59,137 nt of DNA from an uncultured bacterium. GTDB lineage: Bacteria > Hydrogenedentota > Hydrogenedentia > Hydrogenedentales > Hydrogenedentaceae. The stretch spans positions 1 through 59,137 of the forward strand of contig CAKZKR010000004.1 of NCBI GenBank assembly GCA_937124615.1. The letters are read 5' to 3'. The stretch's first letter is position 1; each line of letters starts with the position of its first letter. The notes beneath the pieces were generated by a model. It did not search any database, had not been told where the DNA came from, and saw only the letters and a program-made list of their open reading frames with translations. Of the stretch, positions 43,267 through 53,106 are shown piece by piece. Both the position numbers and the translations under genes were made by a program.

Positions 43267-44052
43267 TTAAGTATTTATTTTCTCTATCAATGAAGTTAAG
43301 TATTGAAAACTCTTTTTCACACTATCCAGCGGGTCGGTTTCAAAATCAGTATCTTGTTCTATAATCCATTCGCTTGAATTCATTGATTTTATTTCTTTCA
43401 AAACATTCTGCCAATCAATTTTTCCATCGTTCCCTAACTCTGTAAATCTCAATGGTTCTACAGAACGAACATCTTTTAAGTGGAATAAGGTTATTTTTTG
43501 ATTGTATCTTTGTGCAATATATAAGGGGTCCTTTTGTGTAGCGACATAAGCCCATCCCAAATCCAATTCAAGATGAATACTTTGGGTTTGAGTGATAAGT
43601 CTATCAAGCAAATATCCCGGGTCTGAAACAACAAGTTCATGGGCGTGATTATGGTAGGAAATAGAAATTCCCTGTTCTTTGGCTTTTATCCCTATTTGTT
43701 CTAATTCATTGAGAACCTGAGATAATATTGTCTCGTCCTGCCATATTTGAGGGTCAATCCAGGGAATAACAACCTTGTTGATACCCGCTTCCTGAACTTC
43801 ATTTAAAAAACTTTGAGGATTTTGACGCAATAATAAAAAATCTACATGTGTACTTATAGGCCTCAGATTGTATTGTTCCAATTTTTTTGTAAACTCGGGA
43901 ATAGTGAGCGTTCCTGTATCAGCAATTTCTACATACCGGAGTCCCATTTCTTCAATTTGTTTAAGTGTATAATCAAAATCTTTCTTCAATTCATCACGGA
44001 CTGTATATAATTGCAAGGCTACTTTAGGGGATTGATGTATTAGGTGTGTCAT
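43267..44052 (-). CDS. Sugar phosphate isomerase/epimerase (xylose isomerase-like TIM barrel), copy 1
   Basis: A 261-residue TIM barrel of the AP-endonuclease-2 superfamily. VALQLYTVRDELKKDFDYTL opens the barrel. ISYHNHAHELV, IHLELDLGWAYVATQ and WIIEQDTDF carry the metal-binding His, Glu and Asp residues. Likely acts on a ketose, inosose or similar sugar; the substrate is unknown. It is 9 bases downstream of a homologous gene and shares about the same motif order, so the pair is a tandem duplication. AGAG precedes the ATG. Confidence 0.85.
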   Translation of the reverse strand: MTHLIHQSPKVALQLYTVRDELKKDFDYTLKQIEEMGLRYVEIADTGTLTIPEFTKKLEQYNLRPISTHVDFLLLRQNPQSFLNEVQEAGINKVVIPWIDPQIWQDETILSQVLNELEQIGIKAKEQGISISYHNHAHELVVSDPGYLLDRLITQTQSIHLELDLGWAYVATQKDPLYIAQRYNQKITLFHLKDVRSVEPLRFTELGNDGKIDWQNVLKEIKSMNSSEWIIEQDTDFETDPLDSVKKSFQYLTSLIEKINT

Positions 44053-44061
44053 ATTCTACTC

Positions 44062-44832
44062 TTATGTTGAAATGTGTTTTTTCAGAAAATCATAACTCTC
44101 CGCTACTTCTTCGAATATATCTCCCTGAAACGAATCTTGTTCATAAATATACCATTCCACCTGTGCTTCTTTAGCAGAGGGAAGGATTTCTTCCCAATTA
44201 AGTTCACCTTTCCCTAATGGAACAAATAGATGTTTCTTGCCAACAAGTTTTTTCTCTATTTTGGTATCCTTTACATGGATAACAGGACACCGTTTTGGAT
44301 ACTTTTTTAACCAGTCGGCAGGGTTAGACCCTCCTATATATAACCATGCTAAATCAAATTCTGCAAAGAGATTATCTGAACAAGTGGATTGAAGAAGCAT
44401 ATCCAATTTTGAGGAAGATTGATTTGGAAAGGTCTGAAGTTCCCAGTCATGGTTATGATAGGATAATCTAATATTTTTTAGGCGAAGTCGTGCACCAAGG
44501 GCATCCAATCTTGCACAACCTTTTAACCATGCTTCCGCATCGGAACGGCAATCGGACATCATTCCACCGGGAGCCACATCTGTTACACCTACTGTCTTCC
44601 AGAATTCTACTTGTTCCTCAAAATTTCGCTCAAAACTTTCCACACTTATATGGGCTGCCACTGCTTTTAAGTCAGCCTTCTCTAATGCATCACGGATTTC
44701 TTTTGCAGTTAAATCGGGCATCCCGCTCCATTGAACATATTCATACCCAATCTCGCGAACTTTTTTTAATGTCCCCCCTATATCTTTTTTTGCAGGTTCA
44801 CGAACACTATACAATTGTAATCCAAAGGGCAT
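44062..44832 (-). CDS. Sugar phosphate isomerase/epimerase (xylose isomerase-like TIM barrel), copy 2
   Basis: A 256-residue homolog of the downstream gene. MPFGLQLYSVREPAKKDIGG, LSYHNHDWELQ, FAEFDLAWLYIGG and VEWYIYEQDSF show the same metal-ligand pattern as copy 1. It starts 17 bases after the rplQ stop, with a clear GGGAGG upstream of the ATG, so it is probably cotranscribed with the ribosomal genes. Such proteins are numerous in planctomycete-like genomes. The substrate is unknown. Confidence 0.85.
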   Translation of the reverse strand: MPFGLQLYSVREPAKKDIGGTLKKVREIGYEYVQWSGMPDLTAKEIRDALEKADLKAVAAHISVESFERNFEEQVEFWKTVGVTDVAPGGMMSDCRSDAEAWLKGCARLDALGARLRLKNIRLSYHNHDWELQTFPNQSSSKLDMLLQSTCSDNLFAEFDLAWLYIGGSNPADWLKKYPKRCPVIHVKDTKIEKKLVGKKHLFVPLGKGELNWEEILPSAKEAQVEWYIYEQDSFQGDIFEEVAESYDFLKKHIST

Positions 44833-44848
44833 ATACCTCCCTTTCCTA

Positions 44849-45265
44849 TTATTTGCTTTCTTGTTTCACTTTCTTTTCTTTTTTCGGTTTCTTTACTTCC
44901 TTTTCTTCGACCATATCAATGATTTCAATTCGTGCCAGAGGGGAACCATCTCCTAACCTATGGTCAAGCCGAAGGATACGCGTATATCCACCGGAACGAT
45001 TGGCACAAGCCGGAGCAATTTCTTTAAATAATCGTGATACTACATCATTATCCCGAAGGCGAGCAAAAGCCAATCTTCTATGATGGACCGAATCGACCTT
45101 AGCAAGGGTAATTAAAGGTTCGGCAAACATTCTTAATTCTTTTGCTTTCATAAGTCCCGTCTCAATCGCATCATGACGGAACAAGGCACACATTAAACTA
45201 CGCATAAGTGCCTGTCTATGGGAAGTATTTCTACCTAATCTTCTTCCTGCTTTACGATGTCGCAT
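44849..45265 (-). CDS. rplQ: 50S ribosomal protein L17
   Basis: 138 residues. [20 protein letters not shown] is the universal L17 start. [15 protein letters not shown] and [18 protein letters not shown] are conserved, and a Lys/Glu-rich tail of about 20 residues follows ([18 protein letters not shown]). The last ribosomal gene of the operon; it follows rpoA after 24 bases. GAGGAG precedes the ATG. Confidence 0.96.
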   Translation of the reverse strand: MRHRKAGRRLGRNTSHRQALMRSLMCALFRHDAIETGLMKAKELRMFAEPLITLAKVDSVHHRRLAFARLRDNDVVSRLFKEIAPACANRSGGYTRILRLDHRLGDGSPLARIEIIDMVEEKEVKKPKKEKKVKQESK

Positions 45266-45289
45266 GGTTCAAACTCCTCACAATATTAT

Positions 45290-46384
45290 TTAATCATTTT
45301 CTTGTTCTTCTTCTATCATTCTTTCTACTAATAAATTTTCTGCCTCGCTAACCTGTCCCTGAACTCCGGGCTCATGAAATTCTACAGGAATCCGTTTTGA
45401 ACGGGGACTTGCACTCTGTCCCTTTTTCATCCCCAGACTTAATCCCAATTTTTGTAGTGTTTCTTTCACTTTTTCAATCGTTGTAGCACCTAAATTCGGC
45501 AGTTTAGAAAGGGAGTCTTCTGTATAGACCACGAGGTCCCCCAGGTTTTGAATACCTGCTTTTTTAAAACAATTTAACGCTCTTTGAGGAAATTCTACTT
45601 GTTCAATTGGTTTGAGAAGGAGCGTATTCATTTTTATTTCAACAATATCTTCTTCGCTCTCTTCTTCATCTTCTCGTTTCACTTCAACCTTTTCTTGTTT
45701 CACAAATATACGCAAATGGTCAATCAACAAAGATGAGGCTTGTTCCAATGCAAGTTCAGGCGTAATAGAACCATTGGTCCATATTTCGAGGATAAGCCGG
45801 TCATAGTCTGTCTTTTGACCGACACGGGCATCTTCTACTAAGAAATTTACTTTGGTTACAGGTGAAAAACTCGCATCTAAATAAATGGTCCCCCGTTCTG
45901 CATGTCCTAATTCTAATTCTTCTGCGGGAATATATCCCCTTCCACGAGAAACTTTAATTTCCATCTTTAGTTTCGCATCACTACGAACAGGTACCGCAAT
46001 AACATGGTCCGGATTAAAAACATCAATAGGTTGTCCATGAAATAGGTCTTTAGCATGAATAATATCTTCCCCTTCATGCTGAAAGGAAAATATAAGAGAA
46101 TCTCCCTGATTTAATGCAATTTGACAGCGTTTCAGATTTAAAACGAGGTCTGTAACATCTTCCTGAAAACCAGGGATTGCAGAAAACTCATGATATATCC
46201 CATCTATATTTATAGCGGTAATAGCACTTCCTTCCAACGAGGCAAGAAGGACTCGCCGTAAGGCATTTCCTACAGTTACACCATATCCCCTTTCGAAAGG
46301 TTCTACAATAATCCGAGCATAACGGTCATTGGAGGACGAGTCAAACTGAACAACTTCTGGAATATTAAAATCTTTTGCTACCAT
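45290..46384 (-). CDS. rpoA: RNA polymerase alpha subunit
   Basis: 364 residues. The N-terminal assembly domain has EPFERGYGVTVGNALRRVLL and GSAITAINIDGI. The C-terminal DNA/activator-binding domain has LGDLVVYTEDSLSKLPNLG and TIEKVKETLQKLGLSLGM. An acidic insert (REDEEESEEDIVE) occupies the linker, and a tail of about 45 residues follows the alpha-CTD, longer than in E. coli (329 aa). rpsD, normally just upstream, is missing. Confidence 0.96.
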   Translation of the reverse strand: MVAKDFNIPEVVQFDSSSNDRYARIIVEPFERGYGVTVGNALRRVLLASLEGSAITAINIDGIYHEFSAIPGFQEDVTDLVLNLKRCQIALNQGDSLIFSFQHEGEDIIHAKDLFHGQPIDVFNPDHVIAVPVRSDAKLKMEIKVSRGRGYIPAEELELGHAERGTIYLDASFSPVTKVNFLVEDARVGQKTDYDRLILEIWTNGSITPELALEQASSLLIDHLRIFVKQEKVEVKREDEEESEEDIVEIKMNTLLLKPIEQVEFPQRALNCFKKAGIQNLGDLVVYTEDSLSKLPNLGATTIEKVKETLQKLGLSLGMKKGQSASPRSKRIPVEFHEPGVQGQVSEAENLLVERMIEEEQEND

Positions 46385-46456
46385 TTGGTTATACCCTTTT
46401 AATTTATGGTTATGCGTATTGTTTAATTAGCCTTTTAATTTATATTGAAACAGAAG

Positions 46457-46855
46457 TTATACCCTTCTTCTTTTTCGAGGTCTGCAACCGTTATGAGGAA
46501 TTGGGGTCGTATCTTTTATCATGGTCACATTCAACCCCGCGGCTTGAATCGCCCGTATGGCCGATTCACGACCGGCACCCGGTCCACTAACGAATACACA
46601 AACTTCTCGAAGTCCCATCTCCAGAGCCCGTTTACTGGCTTGTTCTGCAGCTAACTGCGCCGCATAAGCCGTACTTTTACGGGAACCACTGAAACCTACC
46701 TGTCCTGCACTGGACCAGGAAATAACATTTCCTAAATGGTCTGTTATGGAAACAATGGTATTGTTGAATGTGGCCTGGATATAGGCATTTCCAGATGTTA
46801 TCCCCAATACGACTTTTTTCTTTTTTGCTCTTGACTTGCCTTTATCTCTTTGCAC
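46457..46855 (-). CDS. rpsK: 30S ribosomal protein S11
   Basis: 132 residues. [33 protein letters not shown] and the C-terminal [16 protein letters not shown] are S11 signatures. A GTG at 46853-46855 is chosen, 8 bases after AGGAG; a TTG two codons upstream is too close to that site. rpoA follows after 72 bases with no room for rpsD. Confidence 0.95.
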   Translation of the reverse strand: MQRDKGKSRAKKKKVVLGITSGNAYIQATFNNTIVSITDHLGNVISWSSAGQVGFSGSRKSTAYAAQLAAEQASKRALEMGLREVCVFVSGPGAGRESAIRAIQAAGLNVTMIKDTTPIPHNGCRPRKRRRV

Positions 46856-46910
46856 GGACAAATCTCCTTTTGATTTTTATAATTCGATGTTGTTTTTTAT
46901 TACTACATAT

Positions 46911-47276
46911 TTATTTCTTCTTAGATGCAATTCTACGGGGACCTTTCCGTGTTCGGGCGTTTGTATGTGTCCGTTGTCCACGAACAGGCAATCCTTTTTT
47001 ATGTCGTGTCCCGCGATAACTTCCAATATCCATCAGTCGCTTTATATTTGCAGATATTTCACGACGGAGGTCCCCTTCTACTTTGTAGTGATTTTGCATA
47101 TAAGACGAAATAATATTTGCTTGTTCGTCGGTTAAATCACGAACGCGTATATCCGGACTAATATTGGTATTCTTCAAAATTTCGAGTGCACGGGCCGGAC
47201 CTACTCCGTAAATATACGACAGTGCTATTACAACTCTTTTATCTTTGGGTAAATCAACACCTACAACACGAGCCAT
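46911..47276 (-). CDS. rpsM: 30S ribosomal protein S13
   Basis: 121 residues. [34 protein letters not shown] and the C-terminal [20 protein letters not shown] are typical of S13. AAGGAG precedes the ATG. It lies between rpmJ and rpsK as in most bacteria. Confidence 0.97.
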   Translation of the reverse strand: MARVVGVDLPKDKRVVIALSYIYGVGPARALEILKNTNISPDIRVRDLTDEQANIISSYMQNHYKVEGDLRREISANIKRLMDIGSYRGTRHKKGLPVRGQRTHTNARTRKGPRRIASKKK

Positions 47277-47293
47277 TCTTTAACTCTCCTTAT

Positions 47294-47407
47294 TTATCCC
47301 TGTTTTTGTTTATGTTTCGGGTTATCGCAAATAACACGGACTTGTCCGTGTCTACGAATAATTTTACATTTCTCGCAAATCTTTTTTACAGAACTTCTTA
47401 CTTTCAT
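47294..47407 (-). CDS. rpmJ: 50S ribosomal protein L36
   Basis: 37 residues, [20 protein letters not shown] at the start. The zinc ligands C-x2-C, VICDNPKH are all present, so this is the zinc-binding (C+) form. It sits in the normal place between infA and rpsM, 17 bases before rpsM and 18 after infA. A GGAAATGGAACG stretch precedes the ATG. Confidence 0.95.
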   Translation of the reverse strand: MKVRSSVKKICEKCKIIRRHGQVRVICDNPKHKQKQG

Positions 47408-47425
47408 AATCGTTCCATTTCCTTT

Positions 47426-47662
47426 TTATTCGTTTGATGGACCTGACTGTTTAAATCGATATGTAATACGACCGCGAGTAAGGTCATAGGGAGACATTTC
47501 AACCTTAACCTTATCACCCGGCAAAATTCTTATAAAATTCATTCTCATTTTTCCTGAAACATGAGCAAGTATTGTGTGTCCATTTTTTAACTGCACCTTA
47601 AACATGCAGTTCGGTAGTGGCTCTACAACAACACCGTCAATTTCTATAGGTTTTTCTTTCAT
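47426..47662 (-). CDS. infA: Translation initiation factor IF-1
   Basis: 78 residues, S1-like OB fold. The central [20 protein letters not shown] and the [19 protein letters not shown] and [12 protein letters not shown] segments are diagnostic. The N-terminus ([14 protein letters not shown]) is a little longer than the usual start. No clear Shine-Dalgarno sequence is seen before the ATG. It follows map after 21 bases. Confidence 0.95.
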   Translation of the reverse strand: MKEKPIEIDGVVVEPLPNCMFKVQLKNGHTILAHVSGKMRMNFIRILPGDKVKVEMSPYDLTRGRITYRFKQSGPSNE

Positions 47663-47683
47663 ACTATATTAATATCAATACCT

Positions 47684-48460
47684 CTAATTATTTTGTTGTC
47701 CCCATATAAGCCTTTCGCTATATGAAAGGATTTCTCCTTTATCTTCACGGACAACAATACTATGTTCAAAATGAGCACTGGGTAAACCATCACGGGTTAC
47801 CGCTGTCCAACCATCATCCAGAATACGAACAGCTGAACAACCCATATTTACCATCGGTTCTATAGCAAGTATCATACCTTTCCTGAGTCTTATTCCTGGT
47901 TTTCCAGTATCAAAATTTGGTATTTGCAAGGGCTCATGCATTTCTGTACCAATACCGTGTCCAACAAAATCACGGACAACAGAAAAACCTTCTTTTTTAC
48001 AAGTATCTTCTATTATTTTTCCTATATCGTTTACTGTATTTCCTTCTCTTGCTATATGTACGGCTTTTGATAAAGCTAAATCGGTCGTTTCAATCAATTT
48101 TTTTCGATGAGCATCGATTGGGCCACATGGCAATGTGATAGCCGCATCACCATAGTAACCACAGTAACATGTTCCAACATCGATACTCACGATTTCTCCT
48201 TCTTTTAGCATCCTTTTTCCCGGTATCCCATGAACAACTTCATCCTCTATCGATATACAAGTTGCCGCAGGATAACCACGATAACCTTTGAACGACGGGG
48301 TCGCCCCCCGTTCGCGTATCATTTCTTCGGCAATTTTATCTAAATCTTTTGTTGTAATTCCCGGAGTAATATGCTCTGCTAAAGTCGCAAGGACCTCAGC
48401 AACTATCTGATTTGCAGTGCGGAGTAATTCTATCTCCCATTCAGAGCGAATTACTACCAT
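47684..48460 (-). CDS. map: Methionine aminopeptidase type I
   Basis: 258 residues; removes the initiator methionine from new proteins. Metal ligands are visible in SIDVGTCYCGYYGDAAI (two Asp), VGHGIGTEMHEPLQIPN (His) and MILAIEPMV (Glu). The first ATG is used; the ribosome binding site is weak. It follows secY after 87 bases; adk, often between the two, is absent. Confidence 0.95.
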   Translation of the reverse strand: MVVIRSEWEIELLRTANQIVAEVLATLAEHITPGITTKDLDKIAEEMIRERGATPSFKGYRGYPAATCISIEDEVVHGIPGKRMLKEGEIVSIDVGTCYCGYYGDAAITLPCGPIDAHRKKLIETTDLALSKAVHIAREGNTVNDIGKIIEDTCKKEGFSVVRDFVGHGIGTEMHEPLQIPNFDTGKPGIRLRKGMILAIEPMVNMGCSAVRILDDGWTAVTRDGLPSAHFEHSIVVREDKGEILSYSERLIWGQQNN

Positions 48461-48547
48461 ACCGCATTTTATTACCTTTATAGAATTAAGATTTTGTATT
48501 ATAACAACTTATAAAATTAAATTCAACATATAAATATTATCTGTGAA

Positions 48548-49879
48548 CTAAAAACTCCTACGAGAACGAATTCGTCCCGCTTTTCCACTAAAACCATCAT
48601 AATGTCTCATTAATAAATGCTGTTCTATTTGTTTAATTGTATCTAATGCTACACCAACCAGAATCAACAAACTGGTTCCACCAAAAAATTGAACAATAGT
48701 CCAGTCGGGAACTTTTATAAAGAAGTAAACACCTTCAGGAAGCAGTGCAATAATTGCAAGGAATATTGAACCTGCAAGGGTTATTCGTGTCATAATGTGA
48801 TTTAAGTATTCCGCTGTGGCTTTGCCCGGACGGACACCCACTATTACACCGCCATATTTTTTCATATTGTCGGCTATTTCTACAGGATTAAAAGTAATTG
48901 CAGTATAGAAAAATGAAAAGAAAATTATTAATCCCGAATAACATATAGCATATCCAATATTCCCCGGGTAAAACAGTTCTCGAAGAATCCATTCGATAAC
49001 AGGAATGCGTATGGCATCCCCCAGATACGCAGGAAGTGAAAGGATTGAACTCGCAAAAATAATTGGAATAACACCCGCCTGATTTACGCGGAGGGGCAAA
49101 TAGGTTTTCTGCCCACCCGAAACTCTTCTCCCTTTTACCTGACGGGGATATTGAACGGGAATTCGGCGTTGCCCTGTTGTTATGGCTATGGCCCCTGCTA
49201 TCACGGCAACCATCAGAAAAATAAGGACAAGTGCTTGAAACATATTCAATTGTTTTGATACAAATACCAACTGAATAAGATGTCGTAATGCGGCCGGCAT
49301 GCGTGAAACGATACTCGTAAAGATGATTAACGACATTCCATTACCAATGCCAAATTCACTTATCTGTTCCCCTATCCACATAACAAATGCGGCACCTGTT
49401 GTAAAAGATAAAATACAAGTGAAAATGAACATAGGTCCCGGATTTGGAACGATTTCTCTACCCAATCCTTGTAAGAACCACGCTATACCTATAGATTGAA
49501 TAATACAAAGAACAATCGTTCCATATCGTGTATAACTATTAATTTTTTGCTGTCCTTGCTGTCCTTCTTTTTGTAATTTTTCTAATGCAGGAATTATAGG
49601 GATTAAGAGGGATAAGATAATAGATGCTGTAATATAAGGCATAATACCTAAAGTAAAAACAGTGGCGCGTGCAAACGCACCCCCACTAAACATATCATAG
49701 AAACCTAACAATCCCCCACCCTGGCTAATCTTTTGTGCTAATGCAGCACCGTCAATACCGGGGGCTGGAACATGACAGCCGAGTCTGTAAATCGCTAACA
49801 TAACGAGAGCAAAAATAATTCGGCTTTTTAGTTCCGGTATTCTGAATGCATTTTTGAAAGCCTCTATAGGTTGAGACAC
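48548..49879 (-). CDS. secY: Preprotein translocase subunit SecY
   Basis: 443 residues with about ten membrane helices. LGCHVPAPGIDGAAL, FSGGAFARATVFTLGIMPYI and QRRIPVQYPRQVKGRRV are SecY signatures. It forms the protein-conducting channel in the inner membrane. The start is GTG at 49877-49879 with AGGAG 7 bases upstream. It follows rplO after 21 bases. Confidence 0.97.
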   Translation of the reverse strand: MSQPIEAFKNAFRIPELKSRIIFALVMLAIYRLGCHVPAPGIDGAALAQKISQGGGLLGFYDMFSGGAFARATVFTLGIMPYITASIILSLLIPIIPALEKLQKEGQQGQQKINSYTRYGTIVLCIIQSIGIAWFLQGLGREIVPNPGPMFIFTCILSFTTGAAFVMWIGEQISEFGIGNGMSLIIFTSIVSRMPAALRHLIQLVFVSKQLNMFQALVLIFLMVAVIAGAIAITTGQRRIPVQYPRQVKGRRVSGGQKTYLPLRVNQAGVIPIIFASSILSLPAYLGDAIRIPVIEWILRELFYPGNIGYAICYSGLIIFFSFFYTAITFNPVEIADNMKKYGGVIVGVRPGKATAEYLNHIMTRITLAGSIFLAIIALLPEGVYFFIKVPDWTIVQFFGGTSLLILVGVALDTIKQIEQHLLMRHYDGFSGKAGRIRSRRSF

Positions 49880-49900
49880 CGAATTGCTCCTCTCATGATA

Positions 49901-50383
49901 TTATGAGTTTTGGTTTTCTTCTGAATTCTCTTCTTTTATTTTCTGTAATGTAACCGTTCCACCGGCACTTTCAATTTTTTGTTGTGCAGAAGGAGAAACA
50001 GACTGAACTATTACATTAAAGTTTTTTGTCAGTTCCCCTTTTCCTAAAATCTTTACACCACCCTTAAGTTTCTTTGCTAAGCCTTTCTTAATCAACTCTT
50101 CCGTAGTAATCGTAGACCCTGCATCAAAGAATTTTTCAAGCATTTCTACATTGACAATCGATACAGGGAACCGTTTGATATGATGAAACCCGCGTTTAGG
50201 CAACCGACGATGTAACGGCATTTGTCCACCTTCAAATCCTGGTTTTGTCTTATAACCCGAACGGGACTGGGCTCCTTTATGCCCACGACAGGAAGTTTTG
50301 CCATGTCCTGAACTGGGACCTCTTCCAACGCGTTTCTTTCTCTTTTTCGCACCTTCTTTATATGTTAATGTATGTAGTTCCAT
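49901..50383 (-). CDS. rplO: 50S ribosomal protein L15
   Basis: 160 residues. KKRVGRGPSSGHGKTSCRGH and KPGFEGGQMPLHRRLPKRGF are L15 signatures; the C-terminus contains an AGGTVTLQK segment. AAGGG precedes the ATG. It follows rpsE after 27 bases, leaving no space for rpmD (L30). Confidence 0.97.
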   Translation of the reverse strand: MELHTLTYKEGAKKRKKRVGRGPSSGHGKTSCRGHKGAQSRSGYKTKPGFEGGQMPLHRRLPKRGFHHIKRFPVSIVNVEMLEKFFDAGSTITTEELIKKGLAKKLKGGVKILGKGELTKNFNVIVQSVSPSAQQKIESAGGTVTLQKIKEENSEENQNS

Positions 50384-50410
50384 CGTCTTTTCCCTTTTTG
50401 GCTTAAGTTT

Positions 50411-50965
50411 TTATTCGTCTTTTGATTTTGTTTTCCTGAACGGATTGTTCAATCCTCTTATTTGTAAGTTCTCTTCACGGGTTTTTAATTGACGAAGGCC
50501 ATTTAATGTAGCCCAAATTACATTTACGGAGGTGTTAGAACCTAATGATTTTGTTAAAACATTTGAATAACCTGCCGCCTCTAAAACCGCACGCACAGGC
50601 CCCCCCGCAACAATTCCTGTCCCGCGAGATGCCGGTTTTAAAAGAACACGGGCTGCATCCGCTCTTCCCAATACTTCATGAGGAATGGTTGTTTCTACAA
50701 TCGGAACTTTGAACATATTTTTCTTTGCTTTTTCTGTTGCTTTATGAATAGCATCAACTGTTTCTCCTGCTTTACCGATAGCAGCACCAATATTCCCATT
50801 CCCATCACCGACAACAACAAGAGCAGAGAAACTAAATCGCTTTCCACCTTTTACCACTTTCGCCACCCGGCTAACACGGATAACCTGTTCTATAAATTCT
50901 GTAGATTGATGCTCAACTATAACATCATCTTCTTCAGTATTTCTTCTTGGTTTTCTTTCCATCAT
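50411..50965 (-). CDS. rpsE: 30S ribosomal protein S5
   Basis: 184 residues. [20 protein letters not shown] and [19 protein letters not shown] form the N-terminal double-stranded RNA-binding domain; [19 protein letters not shown] is the C-terminal domain. It has about 25 extra N-terminal residues and a short basic tail. AGGAG precedes the ATG. Confidence 0.97.
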   Translation of the reverse strand: MMERKPRRNTEEDDVIVEHQSTEFIEQVIRVSRVAKVVKGGKRFSFSALVVVGDGNGNIGAAIGKAGETVDAIHKATEKAKKNMFKVPIVETTIPHEVLGRADAARVLLKPASRGTGIVAGGPVRAVLEAAGYSNVLTKSLGSNTSVNVIWATLNGLRQLKTREENLQIRGLNNPFRKTKSKDE

Positions 50966-50979
50966 AATTTATATTCTCC

Positions 50980-51333
50980 TTAGAATTTTAATCCTGCTTC
51001 TCGTGCAGAATCTGCAAGAGCCTTAATTCTACCATGATATAAATATCCTCCACGGTCAAATGCAACACAGGGGATTGATAAGGCTAATGCTTTTTGAGCA
51101 AGGATAGTCCCTACCTGTTTGGCGGATTCTGTATTCCCACCTTTAATTTTTAATTGAACCGACGAAGTAGAAACTAAAGTCCGGCCCTGTGTATCATCAA
51201 TTATTTGAGCGTAAATATGATTCAATGTTTTGGTAACACGAAGTCTTGGACATGAAGGTGTTCCAAAAATCTTTTTCCGAATTCTTTTCTTTCTGCGTTC
51301 TAAACGAGCCATTTTTTGATAAATTTTTTTCAT
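50980..51333 (-). CDS. rplR: 50S ribosomal protein L18
   Basis: 117 residues; binds 5S r[23 protein letters not shown] and [20 protein letters not shown] are L18 signatures. AGGA lies upstream of the ATG; a second in-frame ATG seven codons later lacks a site. 14 bases separate it from rpsE. Confidence 0.96.
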   Translation of the reverse strand: MKKIYQKMARLERRKKRIRKKIFGTPSCPRLRVTKTLNHIYAQIIDDTQGRTLVSTSSVQLKIKGGNTESAKQVGTILAQKALALSIPCVAFDRGGYLYHGRIKALADSAREAGLKF

Positions 51334-51352
51334 AGTTCTACTATCCTATTCG

Positions 51353-51892
51353 TTATTTACCACCTGCTTTAGATTCTTTTCTACGGATGCGTTCATAATC
51401 GTAACGGATGCCCTTACCTTTATAGGGTTCGGGTTCGCGCAATGCACGGATATTTGCAGAAATCTGCCCTACCATTTCTTTATCTATGCCAATAACTTTT
51501 ATGGTCTGTGGATTATCAACCGCAAAAGTAATTCCGGGTGGCGGTTCTACGCTAACGGGATGACTGAAACCTAATGTAAGGTTTAAATTCTTTCCCTGTA
51601 AAGAAGCACGGTATCCAACACCTTCTATCAGTAGCGTTTTCTGATACCCACGCGTAACACCAATCACCATATTATTTATTAAAACACGGGTCAGTCCATG
51701 CAATGCTTTGTGTTCTCTTTTATCACTGGGTCTTTGGACGATAATTTGTTTATCTTCAATATTTATAATGACCTCTGGATGAAAGGTTCTCTGTAGCGTT
51801 CCTTTAGGTCCCGTTACCGTCAGGGTTTTTCCCTGTAAATCACATTTCACACCCTCTGGAATGGGCACTGGCAATTTACCTATCCGCGACAC
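51353..51892 (-). CDS. rplF: 50S ribosomal protein L6
   Basis: 179 residues. MSRIGKLPVPIPEGVKC opens the protein, and the C-terminal PEPYKGKGIRYDYERIRRKE is the L6 signature. GTG start at 51890-51892 with AAAGGG upstream. Placed between rpsH and rplR as in the standard spc operon. Confidence 0.97.
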   Translation of the reverse strand: MSRIGKLPVPIPEGVKCDLQGKTLTVTGPKGTLQRTFHPEVIINIEDKQIIVQRPSDKREHKALHGLTRVLINNMVIGVTRGYQKTLLIEGVGYRASLQGKNLNLTLGFSHPVSVEPPPGITFAVDNPQTIKVIGIDKEMVGQISANIRALREPEPYKGKGIRYDYERIRRKESKAGGK

Positions 51893-51928
51893 TGTTTATC
51901 CCTTTCTTTTATCTCAAATTGTTTTGGG

Positions 51929-52327
51929 TTACCATACTTCACAAATAATTTCGCCACCGAGTTTATGTTTCTTTGCTTCACGACCTGTCATAATACCCTT
52001 AGGGGTTGAGATCACCTGGATACCAAAACCACTGCGAACAGGCTTTAAATCACGATAGCCTGCATATCTACGGACACTGGGCCTACTAACTCTTCGGATT
52101 CCCTGGATAACAGAACGACGGTCTTTTGTATAGTTAAGTCGAATCGTTATCATGGGAAGTGTCCCTTCCGTATCCAATTTGTAATCTACAATAAATCCTT
52201 CCTTCATAAGAACTTTACAGATTTCCTCTTTTATTGTGGACGCAGGAATTTCTACGGTTAAATGTCCTGCTCGTGTAGCATTGCGAATTCGTGTTAACAT
52301 ATCACTGATGGGGTCATTCATAGACAT
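51929..52327 (-). CDS. rpsH: 30S ribosomal protein S8
   Basis: 132 residues. NDPISDMLTRIRNATRAGH and the C-terminal STPKGIMTGREAKKHKLGGE are S8 signatures. AAGGG precedes the ATG at 52325-52327; a second in-frame ATG follows two codons later. Confidence 0.97.
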   Translation of the reverse strand: MSMNDPISDMLTRIRNATRAGHLTVEIPASTIKEEICKVLMKEGFIVDYKLDTEGTLPMITIRLNYTKDRRSVIQGIRRVSRPSVRRYAGYRDLKPVRSGFGIQVISTPKGIMTGREAKKHKLGGEIICEVW

Positions 52328-52346
52328 ATACTTACCCTTTTTTTAT

Positions 52347-52532
52347 TTACCAACTCGATTTAGTTACGCCGGGAATTTTACCTTCCAAAGCCAAAGTACG
52401 GAAACAAATCCTACAAATCTGAAAGTCACGCATAAACGCACGGGGTCTTCCACAGCGTTTACAACGGTTGTATTTGCGGACCTTGAATTTGGGAGGTCTA
52501 CTTGCTTTTATCATTAAAGATTTTTTAGCCAC
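52347..52532 (-). CDS. rpsN: 30S ribosomal protein S14, zinc-binding type Z
   Basis: 61 residues, the short form. [20 protein letters not shown] gives the C-x2-C-x12-C-x2-C zinc site, and the C-terminus is [14 protein letters not shown] start with AGGAG 8 bases upstream. Lies in the usual place between rplE and rpsH. Confidence 0.97.
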   Translation of the reverse strand: MAKKSLMIKASRPPKFKVRKYNRCKRCGRPRAFMRDFQICRICFRTLALEGKIPGVTKSSW

Positions 52533-52543
52533 AATATAAACTC

Positions 52544-53089
52544 CTATGTTGTAAATGGCATTCCAAACATTCTTAATATCTCACGATTCGTATCCGCAGA
52601 TGTTGAGTTTTTAAACACGAAGGTAATATTCATCCCACGAACACGCTGAACACTATCGATATTGATTTCTGGAAAAATTGTTTGTTCTTTCAATCCTAAT
52701 GTATAGTTGCCAAAAGGGTCAAAAGATTTCGTAGGGACACCGCGAAAATCACGAATACGAGGAATAGCCACATTGAACAGTCTGTCCATAAATTCATACA
52801 TTCGGTCACCACGCAAAGTTACACGACAACCAATACTGACACCTTTTCTTAATTTAAAATTTGACACAGATTTCCTCGCCTTACGAATTTGCGGTTTTTG
52901 TCCCGTTATAATACCTAACTCATTAACCGCAACTTCTAAAAGTCGTGCATCCTGAGTAGCATCTCCGACGCCCATGTTTACGACTATTTTTTCCAATCGT
53001 GGAACCTGCATGACATTTTTGTATTGAAAAATTTTCATTGCCTCAGGAACAATTTGTTTGAAATATTTCTCTTTTAACCTTGGAGCCAC
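52544..53089 (-). CDS. rplE: 50S ribosomal protein L5
   Basis: 181 residues; binds 5S r[43 protein letters not shown] and [20 protein letters not shown] are L5 signatures. GTG start with AAGGAG upstream. 17 bases separate it from rplX. Confidence 0.97.
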   Translation of the reverse strand: MAPRLKEKYFKQIVPEAMKIFQYKNVMQVPRLEKIVVNMGVGDATQDARLLEVAVNELGIITGQKPQIRKARKSVSNFKLRKGVSIGCRVTLRGDRMYEFMDRLFNVAIPRIRDFRGVPTKSFDPFGNYTLGLKEQTIFPEINIDSVQRVRGMNITFVFKNSTSADTNREILRMFGMPFTT

Positions 53090-53106
53090 GGTTTCTTTCT
53101 CCTTCT

